A stretch of 64,000 nucleotides of DNA, taken from the NCBI GenBank assembly GCA_037042915.1, contig CM073194.1, forward strand, positions 1-64,000. Reading direction: 5' to 3'. The notes beneath the pieces were generated by a model that saw nothing but the letters and a program-made list of their open reading frames with translations, did not search any database and was not told the DNA's origin. Made by a program: the position numbers and the translations under genes. Positions 22,038 through 33,052 of the stretch are shown here, one piece after another; within the stretch, counting starts at the first letter, position 1; each line of letters starts with the position of its first letter. This stretch comes from Auricularia sp. M13. Its lineage: Eukaryota; Basidiomycota; Agaricomycetes; Auriculariales; Auriculariaceae.

Positions 22038-23449
22038 TTCCGCCAGGTCGTTATGTTGCGGCAATGGTTATCACAAACAAGACGGTGTGCAAAAAGTGGC
22101 GCCACTTGAAAATTTTGCATCCGAATCGCGGCTTGAATTTAAACGGATGCGGAGAATGAAAAAAGTTGTCATGTTGACCACCTGGTTGCGGTGGCCCAAC
22201 TACCTGTGACTGCGAAGCGCATGTCACGGTATTTGGGTTATATCAGACCGCCTTGTTGACTGCGCAGCGCATGTCACGGCGAGCATGTTCTTACCGCAAA
22301 CAGGTGGCCAACTGTTCTCCTCTCCCTTGAGATTTCTTCCCGGCACCTTATCACCTCACCCCTTCTTTAATCGCCCAATAATTGAAGAAAAACATTTTCC
22401 GTTCCTCACGGCTCCGGACAAGCGGCCAGTCTATGCCTCGTTCCTCTGTGTGCTACTCACCGTGACTTGTATTTGATCAGGAATCAAGGGTGATTCCCTT
22501 ATAGATCCTTGGATTCAAAGGGAAATATACAATGATCAAATCATACGGCTCCCTGAGGGAGTCCTTTATAAACCTGGATGATCAACGTGAATTGACGTGG
22601 TAAAAATGGACCTCATAGGGCAATCTGTAATCAGACGCTCAATTATTGCATCCACATCGCATAGAACCTCCAATCATTTTTTGAGCCACAGTATGGGGCC
22701 ACCATCCCCTAGTTTCTCGCTACCTACAAATGGAGTGCAGACAATAATAGTTTAAATTGAGGTTTAATTCGTCTAATAATGGACATCGATGCCGAATCCC
22801 AGTGTCAAATGAGAATCTCAAGGCTGCCATTGGTGAGACTGTGAAATACTGGGACAGGTTTTTTTCCTTTCGAAAAAGAATTTGAACCCCGTTAACCTGG
22901 TGGAAATGGTTTATTTTATTGATTTATATGCAAAGCTCAGAAATAACCTATCAACATAGCACAGGCTAAACCCACATGAGACTGCATCCCAGTACCATAT
23001 TTCTCCGTATCAGATTGCATCAAACATTCCTCCAAGTCTGTGAGAAAATCCCAATGTCTTGTGGGTGTCGGAGGGGCTGTTTTGTGGTCAACCGGGCACC
23101 AATACCAATGGGTTAGAGACTTTGGTAAAAAAAGTATTCATGTAGATAGACTGCCACTCTCTGAGAGTAATTCATGGAAACAACGGATTGACCGTCGAAT
23201 CTCGTAGTAGTTGAAGCTGGCAAGTATGATAACACGGAACAGATCACTCACCAACACTCTCACATACGAGGCCGCAAGACTGCACATATTAAATAATACA
23301 TGAAATTAAGCATAAAATTTAGATATTGCGTCGGTCTGAGCTACGTGAGGCTCAAAAAGATTCTAGTTATTGCCCATCTGTGGGTGTGAGATGAAGCACG
23401 GGCCATTTCTTTCTCGCAAAACGACTCGTCTTTATATCTGGATAAAATA
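22038..23449. other. Intergenic between TET/JBP gene and right inverted repeat; no gene seen
   Basis: About 1.4 kb, mostly AT-rich, with no supportable exon chain. A 23-bp phrase, TGACTGCGAAGCGCATGTCA (or with GCGCAG), occurs twice, near 22207 and 22257, just upstream of the TET/JBP start. No transposase remnant was seen. Confidence 0.55.
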
Positions 23450-23583
23450 AAAAAATTATTGACTTTTTTAACACCTTTCACCTATCCGCTTCAGGAATCT
23501 CGGAAAATCCGGATGAAGGAACTCGGTTGTTCAAATTCAAACTCCGACGATCTGCTCATGAGCCGATTGTCGGAGCTTGTATT
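23450..23583. repeat. Right inverted repeat of the possible 7-kb cassette
   Basis: It is the reverse-complement counterpart of 16582-16820: ATTGACTTTTTTAACACC, ATCTCGGAAAATCCGGATG, AACTCGGTTGTTCAAATTC, then the palindrome AAACTCCGACGATCTGCTC with its mate, ending CGGAGCTTGTA. Only one palindrome module is present here, against two on the left. TA is found just outside both ends, but it is part of a pattern too short to prove a target duplication. Confidence 0.85.
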
Positions 23584-25482
23584 ATATCAATGTGGCATGC
23601 GCCGATGCTCGGCTTGCAAACGGTCACGCCCTCTTCTCACTCATTGAACCAAACTGTAAGTATTTTACTGTCCAATAACACTATCGCGCACCCTGTACAC
23701 CGGTGTGCATATTTATCGGACTGTACGCTAGAAGCCACATGAAAAACGCCCCACAGGCCGTTCCGGCACCACCAGCTACTTTTGGAGTCCCAATATTATT
23801 TGACATTGGGCAGCAATATCATCATAACATGATCAGGATGCTGTCGAATACGCTGCAGATCACGATCCCTGAAGCACAATGATCGTGAATAACATCCCAG
23901 CCGCCGAATCTCCTTTTCTAACTGACCTTGAATAGAGTGCAAGCGAAGCCTTTCTCATGTTGACGATAAATTCTGAGGAAAGTAAATGTTCATTCTTTAT
24001 CGAAAGAGAGCAGGCATCCGCACGCTCACTCGCGGCGCTTCGCGTCGCGCTGTTCGCGCGCCCCCAACAGTTTTTGGCGCTCATGCGAGGCGCTTCGCGC
24101 CTCGCCATTCGCGCCACATGGTCGGCAGCGCAGTCAGAGCTGAACATCATCAGTGGTAGGTGCCCGGTACTCACGAAGGTTGACCGCAACGGGGACAGAA
24201 TGACTGACTTGCTGCTCCCCCGGTTGGAATATCAGCGCCCCGAAGTCGCCTTGCTTTTGGCCGCACAGGGTGATGCTGTTGTGAGGCAGTTCAACTTCCT
24301 CCAGGTTAAACAACGTTCACTAAGTGTGACTGTAAATATGAAATATCATATCTTCTGAAAGCTAGTTGTGGTTTTAATCTTAAGATTCTGAAAACATGGT
24401 CTGGTAGGTGGATAGACTATCTCGGTCTACAGAGAATATCACACTTGATGAGCTGCCCTGCTATGGTCATGGTGCAGCAACCAAGTGCTCACTGTGAATA
24501 CGTCAAGTTGGCTTGTCGATTTCGTGTCTGGGTGCAGCTGGGAGAGCTGTAGTGTTTGCAGTGTGGTGGTACAAGGACAATGCACCTCCTAATTTTTGTG
24601 AACAGCTATCAAGGTGTTGGTAGGGTGGCACATACAAAAATATGCTTCAGTGGGTACCCCGACTCGGAAAATACATGAGCATGTGGTCCGTCACGGTAGC
24701 TGGGAGACCGAGTCGAGTTTCAAAGCCGATATCTACGAGGACTGCACATCAGTCCCAACCAAAGCAGAGAGAGAGAGCCAAACCGAAAGATCTCCCTGAT
24801 CCATTGACTTGAAGGTGCATACCGTTTGCCGATGTGGTGCTCACTCCCCTCCAGGACGACGTCTTCGTCCGTGGTGTTCTGCTCGATGTCACACCAGAAG
24901 TTCGGGGATAGACCCGGGAATGGGTGTCCTAGAGAGCTTGAGGGTGGGTATTTATTATCAGAATGGAACGCAGATTCAGAGTGATAGACTCATAGAGACG
25001 CACAGCATAGGCGGTGCCACGTTTCATAATGGTTGGCCGATACATGAACAATGATGCATGTTGCACACGAGAAGCGTCGATGCTTGAAGTTTCTTCTCGA
25101 TCCTGTGTCTTTGGCATCTGGGCTTAGTGTTGTGGTCGTGGATTGGACACAAGGAGGAATGCGCCCGACGTCGGACTGCACAAAGAAGTTGACCGGCAAA
25201 TCCTGCCGGAAAAGCCGACCGCCAGCTGGACACCGTCCCATTGTCATGGTCTCTTAAAGAAATTTATATAAATAATCAGTGTGCCCTTTTGAAACGAAGT
25301 TTGAGATTGACATGGTTACGGGCCAGCGGAATGAAGGGATGCTTGTCGATCCGGAAGCCTCTCAGATCTATATAAGTACAGTACTTCCCAGAGCCCACTG
25401 AGCACCAACGACAAATGAGTGATATTGAAATTAATGCACTCATATTATTGCAGACCCAAGACTAGAGGTGACCTTGGGACTG
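23584..25482. other. Gene-poor stretch; no supported gene
   Basis: Open stretches occur (for example 23957-24358 on the plus strand, around a GC-rich patch GGCGCTTCGCGTCGCGC), but none has a recognisable domain, an intron chain or a convincing start. The GC patch at 24020-24110 contains repeated GCGCTTCGCG-type words. It may hold decayed gene remnants. Confidence 0.4.
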
Positions 25483-25607
25483 TACTGTACCATTACGACC
25501 GTTTGTTCATCTTATCTAAAAAATCTTATCTGATGGAGCTCCGATAAGTAATCGGAGGCGATCTATGGTATCTGTTACAATGAACATATGGTCGTAATGG
25601 TACAGTA
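25483..25607. mobile_element. 125-bp MITE of Tc1/mariner type
   Basis: The ends are perfect inverted repeats: CTGTACCATTACGACC at the left and GGTCGTAATGGTACAG at the right, each next to TA, the target duplication used by Tc1/mariner elements. The repeat goes on imperfectly inwards (TTTGTTCAT and ATGAACATA). The inside has no coding capacity and holds its own small hairpin (CCGATAAGTAATCGG). It lies about 210 bp upstream of the F-box-like gene start. Confidence 0.75.
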
Positions 25608-25815
25608 TGGACCAGTGATGTTTAAATACTTACCCATAACCTGAATCTCAGTTGACTGAAACTGCGTTTATTGAATTAGAGAAGAATTAATTTGCATGAT
25701 TTAGAATGTCTGAAACACAGGATAGATGCTTTGAGAAGATTTGATGCGACGATCTGAATGTCGGACTTCCAACTTTAAGGCGGAACCTAAACTTCCTCAA
25801 CTTCCTCCGTCTACC

Positions 25816-27203
25816 ATGGCGACGCATTCGATTACCAGCGGCAGGCATTCAGATACGACTCTGAAACTAGACTCGGACACTCTGTCCATGGTCTTATGCC
25901 TTGGCTTGCATTGCAACAGCGCTGTCCTCTTCGTTTGTAAACGTTGGACAGCACTGCTCTATAGTCTGAAACGGCTCTGGACGGCTATCGACACGCCATC
26001 TAAAATGAACTTCCTGGAGCGCTCTTATCCTCTGCTCGTGGAATTTACGTCTGTCATACTTGGCTCACAGAAGTCAGCCTGGGCATCATCGACCAACGTT
26101 CATCTCTGGGAATGTATTCTCCGCCAGAGACACAGGGTGAAGCGGCTCGAGATGGAGTGGGACATCTCAAGGCCTGAACAAGTGCTCCTTTATGCGCCTG
26201 GAGGCCTGCTCCCGGATCAGCTGGAGCATCTCGCTGTCTCCATTGCACCCTTCCGACGTGATATGCCAGATTGGACTTCGCCGCATGGTCTCAGGTCACT
26301 GTGTCTTGACTCAATGATCCTCATTTCACTCAACATAATCAATCCGATCCGCCTAACGTCACTCCGGCTTCACGTTAACTTGGAAAGGTTGACCATTGCC
26401 GACCTCCTCGAACGTATATCTCTGTGTCGGCAGTTACATGATCTCAAGCTATATGTGAGGGGGATTCTGGGAGAATCATGGCCCCCTCCGTTGGCCCCAG
26501 CCATTAGCTCCCTTCGGGTCGTCGTTCTGACCATCGTCCACCTTGACATCCTTCCCCCATCTTGAGGCTCATCCCATCCAGCCTCCACAAGCTCAGGGTG
26601 TCAGTCAGGGATAAAATCGATGAAGAGTCAATACAGGGGCTCTTCGATGCCGTTTGTGCTAGAATCCACACTTTCCAGGGCGATCTCCACGTCAGCCTCG
26701 CGTGCACCTGGGGTAAAAGGGCAACAGAGACTCTAACCTTTGGGGGAACACCCTCCTTCACCTACGAACTCTCGTGGTACAGATTTCTGAACCGCACCCG
26801 TGACAGGATGTTGGGCCTGTTCAAGACCCTCATCGCTAAGAGCATCTTGCTCGACATCCAGCTCCATTATATGGAGGACCCGAAACTCTGCAACGAGGCA
26901 GGAGCCTTGGTCATGTCGGACGTAACCCATCTCGTGATCACTCTTCCGGACCATGACGAGGGTGGGCTGGAGGAAGCTGTTTCCCGTATCATGGACGCAT
27001 CCCGCCCCCTGAATGTCCAATTTCCGGCATTGGAAGGAATATCGATTCTTCCAGGTGAAACATATGGCATAACTTGTCCGGATGAGCCATCGGAGACAGC
27101 CTGGCCGGAACCTAGGCTTCTGGAATTTGATGATTCCATTCGGCTCTTCATTGAGTCCGCAGTCTGTGACATTGTGGGAAGAAAAGTACCCGTCACATTC
27201 TGA
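25816..27203 (+). CDS. F-box/LRR-like protein interrupted by a frameshift
   Basis: I chose the ATG at 25816 because of its strong context (CTACCATGGCG); an in-frame ATG at 25744 is possible. The N-terminus (LDSDTLSMVLCLGLHCNSAV, LFVCKRWTALLYSLKRLW) fits a divergent F-box, and leucine-rich-like segments follow (LEHLAVSIAPF, LRSLCLDSMI, LTSLRLHVNLERLTI). The frame ends at 26565 and a second frame, which overlaps it, goes on as LRLIPSSLHKLRVSVRDKID to 27203. The change of frame is near a CCCCC run at 26555, with no good intron. So this is either a recently broken gene or a sequencing error. The C-terminal half is otherwise free of stops. Confidence 0.55.
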
Positions 27204-27854
27204 GAGCTGATTGACGTATGGGACTGCTTTTCAAATGACCATTTTCCTCTTGTAGAAGCTGCTAGACCCCCGTCCCCCCTCCATCATGTAAAGCCTGTCT
27301 GAAAATCCAAAAGGGCTGTTTAATCCTTGTCTTGTAGAATTCGATATACCCCCCTCCCCCCTCCACAATGCACCACCTCATCATTACCATTTAAATTCAG
27401 TGCCTGTGAAAAAAGATCAAATCCTCGTTTGACAAGTTCAAGCTCTATGTGAGAGACCATATCTCATCCCGCAGTTTTCCGCAGTCACAATGCATGTAAA
27501 GCCTTGCATTTGATAATTAATTAGTTTTAGATGCTCCCCATAAATTTTCCCTTATCTCAGCCTTCATTTTCTTGATTCTGTATCTAACATTTCTCCAAAT
27601 GAACAATATCTATTTAGGGCCTAGACATGCACCCTCCCTGCATCTCCGGAAAGCCTCAAAGGCTGCCACACCTCAATACCTCGTTATAAAATTAAAGAAT
27701 AGCCGTTGGCGGCTGTGGACCTTCAGTGGGCAAGAGATAAAAATAACAAAAAAAAAAAAAAAACCTTTGCGATTAGAAATTCCGTCATGCATGACTTCGT
27801 TCGCATGCCTGTCCATAAATTCAACATACGGCTTAAGGCTAGTCATTCTCCAAT
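27204..27854. other. Intergenic, no gene seen
   Basis: Contains CCCCCCTCC-rich patches near 27270 and 27350 and a run of about 16 A at 27751. The A run is not preceded by any recognisable LINE or SINE body. It separates two convergent genes, so both 3' ends and terminators should lie here. Confidence 0.5.
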
Positions 27855-29151
27855 CTAAAATATGTAGTCAGCGGCAGTCGGAAAGCAAAGTCCAGGACTG
27901 TACGGACCAGGACGCACGATGCCCGCGGCATCAAGCTCATCAAGCTCCCGCAACAGCTTGCTGATCGTGGGAACAGCCTCTGGGTTGAAGTCGTCCACCT
28001 GTGCGGGGTCTATCGGCACGCACACACGGCCTGTTCCAGGGTGTACACAGAAGAAGGGTGCTTTGAGCAGATGGCTTCGGCGCTTAGAGACCTCAATATC
28101 GAGCCTCGGGTACATATACTGCAGGATGATGTCCTCCAGTGAGTCTACCAGCTGTTGACGCTCAGGCCCGGCTTCCCGGTTGGCGACCTGTCTGAGAACA
28201 TCCGTCCACTTCGTCCTCGAGCTACGGCAGGGAGACGACACCCACTCCTGGCTTAGGGTGGAGCTAATCTCAGTGTGGTTAAGGAGTCTGAGGAGCCTTT
28301 GCCACTGCTCCACCGTTTTGAAACAATCTTGGTCAACGAGGATGAGCTGGTCAAAGCTCCATCGGTACACGGGGTCATCCGACTTCGGGTTTAACAGTCG
28401 AGAAGCAGAGCTGCAGTGATACATTCATCAGTGACAGCAATATAAAGGTTGGCACTCACGAAATGGCGGGATGCAGAACGTTCTGCTTCGATTGCCGTAC
28501 ATCGAGCTTTTGAGCCATATCCTTGGACCACTTGAGAACATCCAGCCATTCCATAAGCACGCGGCGCTGCTCGTCCGTGAGATTCATTGCCTCCAGGTCC
28601 GATACCCAGCAATGAATGCCCCGTCGCCCAGAGTACACCCAGATGATGTGCCGGTAACCGAATTGGTTTCGGAGAGCATTGTCGAGGACCCGGACAGCTG
28701 CGGCTATGAAGCCCCAGCAATGGCCACAGATATTTTTGCCGACGCAGCAAGTACGGACGTTGTCATAATCCGTCATATCGATGTCTAGAACAAGCTCTCG
28801 CTGGTGCGGCTGGAAGGCATCCTTGCGCAGCAATCTCTTATCCATGGGTCGAGCGTTATAGATGGCGCCGATTTCGAACCGGGTGGGGTTCAGGCGGCAG
28901 ATGTTCGACTTGAATTCTGCCAACGTATTGAACGAGTTGTATCGAAGGTATATGTCTCCATGAATTGTTGCTGAAAATTCACGGTGCGTGAATAATCGGC
29001 CAGGTGCCTGCTGCTGGTTGAGCCAGTGGAATATGGACCTGAATGGGTACAGGTATTTGTAGAACCGAAGCATGGACGATGGATCACAGCCACTAGAAGT
29101 CATCAGAGATCATAAAATTCAAAAATTTCAAACTGACTTCTCGGACGACAT
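27855..29151 (-). CDS. DNA primase small (catalytic) subunit
   Basis: Three exons: 29151-29138, 29092-28460 and 28410-27855 (400 codons plus stop, frame kept at both joins). Landmarks of the eukaryotic/archaeal primase family are intact: FTHREFSATIHGDIYLRY near the N-terminus, ELVLDIDMTDYDNVRTCC with the catalytic Asp pair, the zinc motif CCVGKNICGHCW, IWVYSGRRGIHCWV (the SGRRGxHxW motif), and at the C-terminus YPRLDIEVSKRRSHLLKAPF and VHPGTGRVCVPID. With the large subunit and DNA polymerase alpha it makes the RNA primers for replication in the nucleus. The length fits the family. This single-copy core gene shows that the left part of the window is real chromosome. The equivalent yeast gene is PRI1. 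Confidence 0.92.
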
Positions 29152-29299
29152 CGTAGCGAGGAGGGAAGACGCGGTGGCCGGAGCCGATCGGAGTTGACGG
29201 CGGAGCTGACACGATAAAACCCCGCCCGGAAGTGGAAGTATATATACTTTTAATGGAGGACATTTTGGGAATTTGGAGACTTTAAAATGGGGAACATGG

Positions 29300-29540
29300 A
29301 AAGAGAAATTCCGAACAAGGAAGTCAATCTATATCTTATACAATACTGACTACGCCGGCAAGCGAGGAACATTTAAACCCCGCTGGTCTGCTCGCGAGCA
29401 GATCGTCGGGGTTTCAAACCGTGCCCAGGGGTGACCCTCTGGTAATTATGCTGTAACAGTTCCATGCGGATTTGATATATATATTGATTTAATCCGTAAG
29501 ATTTCGACACTCTCATTTTGATTAGCCTCAAAAACCCTGT
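29300..29540. repeat. Dispersed repeat family 1, copy a (partner at 36780-37020)
   Basis: The order of blocks AAATTCCGAACAAG, TTTAAACCCCGC(T/C)GGTCTGC, GATCGTCGG(G/A)GTTT, ATTATGCTGTAACAGTT and CTGTACTGAAT is shared with 36780-37020. It carries the palindrome at 29372-29420. It sits upstream of the primase start (29151), so it may overlap that promoter. Confidence 0.8.
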
Positions 29541-29694
29541 ACTGAATTACCGAGATTTGTGCGGTCACCAAGCGGTCACAGTAGAAATCTCAGAATCACT
29601 GATCCTGGAAGTGCATTATACCTTACCTGCTGAGGAATTATTGTCCATTCTCTATAAATGGGAATTAATCATCATCCACAACGAGAAGACAAGA

Positions 29695-29940
29695 CATGGA
29701 GAACGGCCTAGGACAGCAGAGGTGGGCAGCAGACGGTTTAAGCTTCAAAGTCCGACGATTTGCCCACCTGCAGATCGTCTGAGTTCGAAATGGTTCCAAA
29801 GCCGACTGTGTTCCAGGTACCAAACCCAGGAGTTGGAATTCCTCAGAGATTGAAATATTATAAAATAAATGTAGATTATGGATGATAAATAATAAAAAAT
29901 AAAAGCCCGATATCGCTGTGAAGTGTTTAGTCTGTGGCAG
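29695..29940. repeat. Dispersed repeat family 2, copy a (partner at 40150-40380)
   Basis: The blocks GACAGCAGAGGTGG, TTTAAGCTTCAAAGTCCGAC, CAGATCGTC, GAAATGGTTCCAAAGC, AAACCCAGGA, GCCCGATATC and GAGTGTTT/AAGTGTTT are shared in order with 40150-40380. It includes the palindrome at 29737-29790. The two copies have diverged by many substitutions and small indels, so the duplication is not recent. Confidence 0.8.
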
Positions 29941-29976
29941 GTTGCGGTGTCCTGAGAAACGTGGACATCGGAGCCA

Positions 29977-30372
29977 TTGCGCCGTCTTGTGTTCGGCACA
30001 GGGAGAGGCAACCATCATCCTGTTGCCAATGCGCTGTCAAACGTCTGGACCCACATAAACGGCGGCCCCCATGTTCGAACCCTCAGGCTCAGTTGGGCCC
30101 TTCGAGCGGTTCTGCTGGATCGGAGCATCATCGCACCAAGCGTTTTCAAGATCTACCTGGTTGTCGGGGAACGAGACACTGGTACCCGGCAAGGGTACGA
30201 GGTGTATGATGCGATCCATAGGTCTGAGACGATGGGAATCCCAAGCTTCCCGAGTCTCACGGTGCTTCGGATCGAGAGCTCAACGGACGAAACGGGCGGT
30301 TTCATTCGCAGGATCGTTCCAACCGCGTCCGTAGAGCTGCTTGCTGCCAATCTGCGCGGCGTCAGGGTCTAG
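29977..30372 (+). CDS. Unknown protein or C-terminal fragment of an F-box/LRR-like gene
   Basis: The frame is open for 131 codons, with leucine-rich-like text (HVRTLRLSWALRAVLLD, FPSLTVLRIESSTDE) ending in LLAANLRGVRV. No F-box is visible and no convincing start or upstream exon was found, so it is best seen as the 3' part of an F-box/LRR-like gene, perhaps cut by the repeat at 29695-29940. Confidence 0.35.
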   Translation: MRRLVFGTGRGNHHPVANALSNVWTHINGGPHVRTLRLSWALRAVLLDRSIIAPSVFKIYLVVGERDTGTRQGYEVYDAIHRSETMGIPSFPSLTVLRIESSTDETGGFIRRIVPTASVELLAANLRGVRV

Positions 30373-30835
30373 TTGTTCGGTGTGGAGGTTCAGTAACGGC
30401 CGGAACATGGTGGCCACTAACCACGATCTAGAATAGCTATTTTCCCCGTGCACTAGCCCTCATAGCCTGTTCAGTAGTCCAAAACAGAGTACAAATCAAT
30501 GCATGTCCCAGTTGCCATCTTCCACACAGTATGAAGATTTATTCAGGGGATATTATATTTTGAGAATGCAGCAAGCTGTAGTGGAAGACTTGCACTGTAA
30601 ACACTAGCACTATAAGCACACTAGCAGGGAAATCATCTGATAAAAGCATGTATCACAACTTTACTGTTTTGGTTAGGGTCACTGCTAACTAGCTACATAT
30701 GAGGAACTTGAACTCGTCTGCTGGCTCTACGACGACTTTTGGGCGCGCCGGTCTGGGCGTGCTTAGCGCGGCTGAGGGCCACCGGACCATGATTTGATCG
30801 CCGACAATCTCCGCCGCCTGCTCTGTCTTCCACAA

Positions 30836-32201
30836 ATGCCCATGCAGGCTCAAGAAAACGATACAGAGGTATATTACCTCTTGCACAAGATTGCTTATAA
30901 GACCTTTGTCCCAACACCCGAGCTGCATCCCGTCAAGGATGCCATCCACCGCTATCTGCGGGATTTGCTCCCCAACGGTGCCACAATATCCAAAGGCGAC
31001 GATGCTGTGCTTCATAAACACCCACTCTGGTCTTCCAGCTCGGGAGGTATTGTGCTATACGAGGGTGCGTGTCTTTCAGAGCACCTTGCCACCCACATGG
31101 GCATGACAAGTTACCCGGGCAGGTGTTCGCGGGGACGGTGTTCTGCGAACTTTTGTCAGACGTGACCAAATCCTGGCCATTGTCTCGGCTGCAGAAGAAA
31201 ATTTCGACGGCGATGAAGAGCTTCCAGCTTTAAAGCCTCATCCTGAAGTGGAAGCCTACACTGTTGGCACAGGAGCGGACAAGATCATCCAGGCGCCCAT
31301 CGTCTGCCGTGTTTATTGCACCTTGGAGGAGCTATACAAGATGAAGACCGTATGTACCACAATTATCAATGGCTCGACTTATTTCTCAGTAGAAGGTAGA
31401 AACAGCGTCGTCAGACACCGTTCGGTCCTGAATCCGCAGCACTGTCAAATTGCCCACGTCCTCCCCCATCAGCGCCGTCTCGCACACGGCTGACCGTGAA
31501 TGATGGCATCGAAATTTCTGAGAAGATGTATGCAGAGGCGCTGCGCTGCTACCAGTCACATCGAGGGACGTGGATTGCACTCGACATCGAGGTCTCGATA
31601 AGAGATAAAGACAAAATTACGGAAATTGGAGTGGCTTTTTCCTCTCCCCCCATCCATGAAGATCCAAACTGCCACCACTTCATCATCTCGGAGAACACTG
31701 GTTGGCGCGATGTGCCCAAGGGCCACACGTCCATCCCCTCCTTTGCCTATGGCGAGTCGGAGGTTGTATCCTTGGAAATAGCCAAAGGCCGCGTATCGGA
31801 GATCATTGGAAATGCCCGCTCTTGCGGGCCCGTTTTCATTTGCTGTCACGACCAAACTATGGAGATGAGGTGTGTTCAATCTCATATGTTCAAAGCATGT
31901 TATACTCATTTCCTTCACTTTCTGCACTCGAACGAGCAGATACCTCAGGAATAAAGAAAAAGTCCTCCCAGATCCCTCTCATCTCACTATAGAACAGAAT
32001 CCTCTTCTCACTCCAGGGTTAGTCGCATATTTCGACACACAGTACCTCTTTTGCGGAAGGTATCACCAGAATTCCCCTGTCAATAACCGGATCGGCATGC
32101 GGGACATGCTTTCCTTCTTGGATCTTGCCTCGGGGTTCACATGTTTGCACAACGCTGGGAATGACGCTAAGGTCCGCACCTCATGCTTTCCCATATATTG
32201 A
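30836..32201 (+). CDS. Gfd2/YDR514C-like protein with RNase H/DEDD exonuclease fold
   Basis: Four exons are joined by introns at about 31064-31109 (GTGCGT...GACAAG), 31350-31399 (GTATGT...AGGTAG) and 31871-31940 (GTGTGT...GAGCAG), all keeping frame. ATG at 30836 (MPMQAQENDTEVYY); the stop used here is at 32201. The C-terminal half has the family signature: WIALDIEVSIRD with the DxE pair, TEIGVAF, HHFIISENTGWRD, YFDTQYLF and LHNAGNDAK. These are the ordered motifs of Gfd2/YDR514C-like proteins, whose fold is related to 3'-5' exonucleases; the substrate is not known to me. The N-terminal 200 aa are not recognised. The frame after HNAGNDAK ends quickly, so a last exon could be missing. Confidence 0.6.
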
Positions 32202-33052
32202 TATCAGGGACCCTGACTCGGATTTCATGGGTTTCAGTGGACTTTGGCCGCTGTTCGAGAGCTTCTGGAGACGAAAATGTCCTAGCACAAGATTAGTCTT
32301 GTATCCATGTTATAATTTATTTGAGAAGATGTAATCCGTTAAAATCTTCGAAGTTTCCGGAGATGGAGATACGAACCAGCTCACAGGAAAGGTGGGGTGG
32401 AGACAGGGCTTGGGACGTTTCGGTTTCGGAGCTGTCTACAGTCTCCCATCAATTGTTGTAATACCTAAGACTTCATTTCATCTACGGCATTTTATTGAGT
32501 GGCAAAGGGTCTCAAAACAGAAGGCTCACTTTGGTTCATGTTTTATGCTATAAAAATGATAAGATAGTGAACGGTGCAATGGTCGGCCCCTGACCCGCTT
32601 GATATCTTGGAACAGGTGGAACGTGGCCGCTTCGTCTGCAAGTTCTTTTTTTTTTGCAGTGGGAGACGGAGAGCACAGACCAGTGGATGGACATGCTGCT
32701 TTATTAAGCATTCCTGATTGATATCCATGCCTCTTACAGTGGTGCTGCTCATTCTTGAATTCTACCTATATAGAGTTTGGACTATTCAACCATAATGCAT
32801 ATTACCTTAACATGATTGTGGTCAATCAATATGGGTAATTTTTATCGAATGTGTTTTTAATCATCACCGGGAGGTGAGAGCTGAGGTTCTGAAAAAGAAA
32901 AATACACGTCCAAGCTCAGAAGACAAGAAATGCACAAAACTTTCATGATGACTTCTATCAAATGGATCGCCACATTTACAGGGCACAATTCAAAGATCAC
33001 AGAGGACGACATACGGATTCAGGGATCTGAGCGGAGGCAGGACCTGCTAGAC
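32202..33052. other. Intergenic, no gene seen
   Basis: About 850 bp between convergent genes. It contains a short T run (32646) and low-complexity AT-rich sequence. Short open stretches have no coding character. Confidence 0.5.

Noticed and set aside
16582-23583. Full KDZ transposon
   Set aside because: No KDZ-type transposase or its Cys cluster was seen between or near the inverted repeats; only the association of TET/JBP genes with KDZ elements is known.
16582-23583. LTR element flanked by long repeats
   Set aside because: The flanking repeats are inverted, not direct, and no reverse transcriptase or integrase text lies between them.
23957-24358. 133-codon plus-strand frame as a gene
   Set aside because: It crosses a GC-rich patch of repeated words, has no domain and competes with an antisense frame of similar length.
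27751-27767. A run as the tail of a LINE or SINE
   Set aside because: No element body or target duplication is recognisable next to it.
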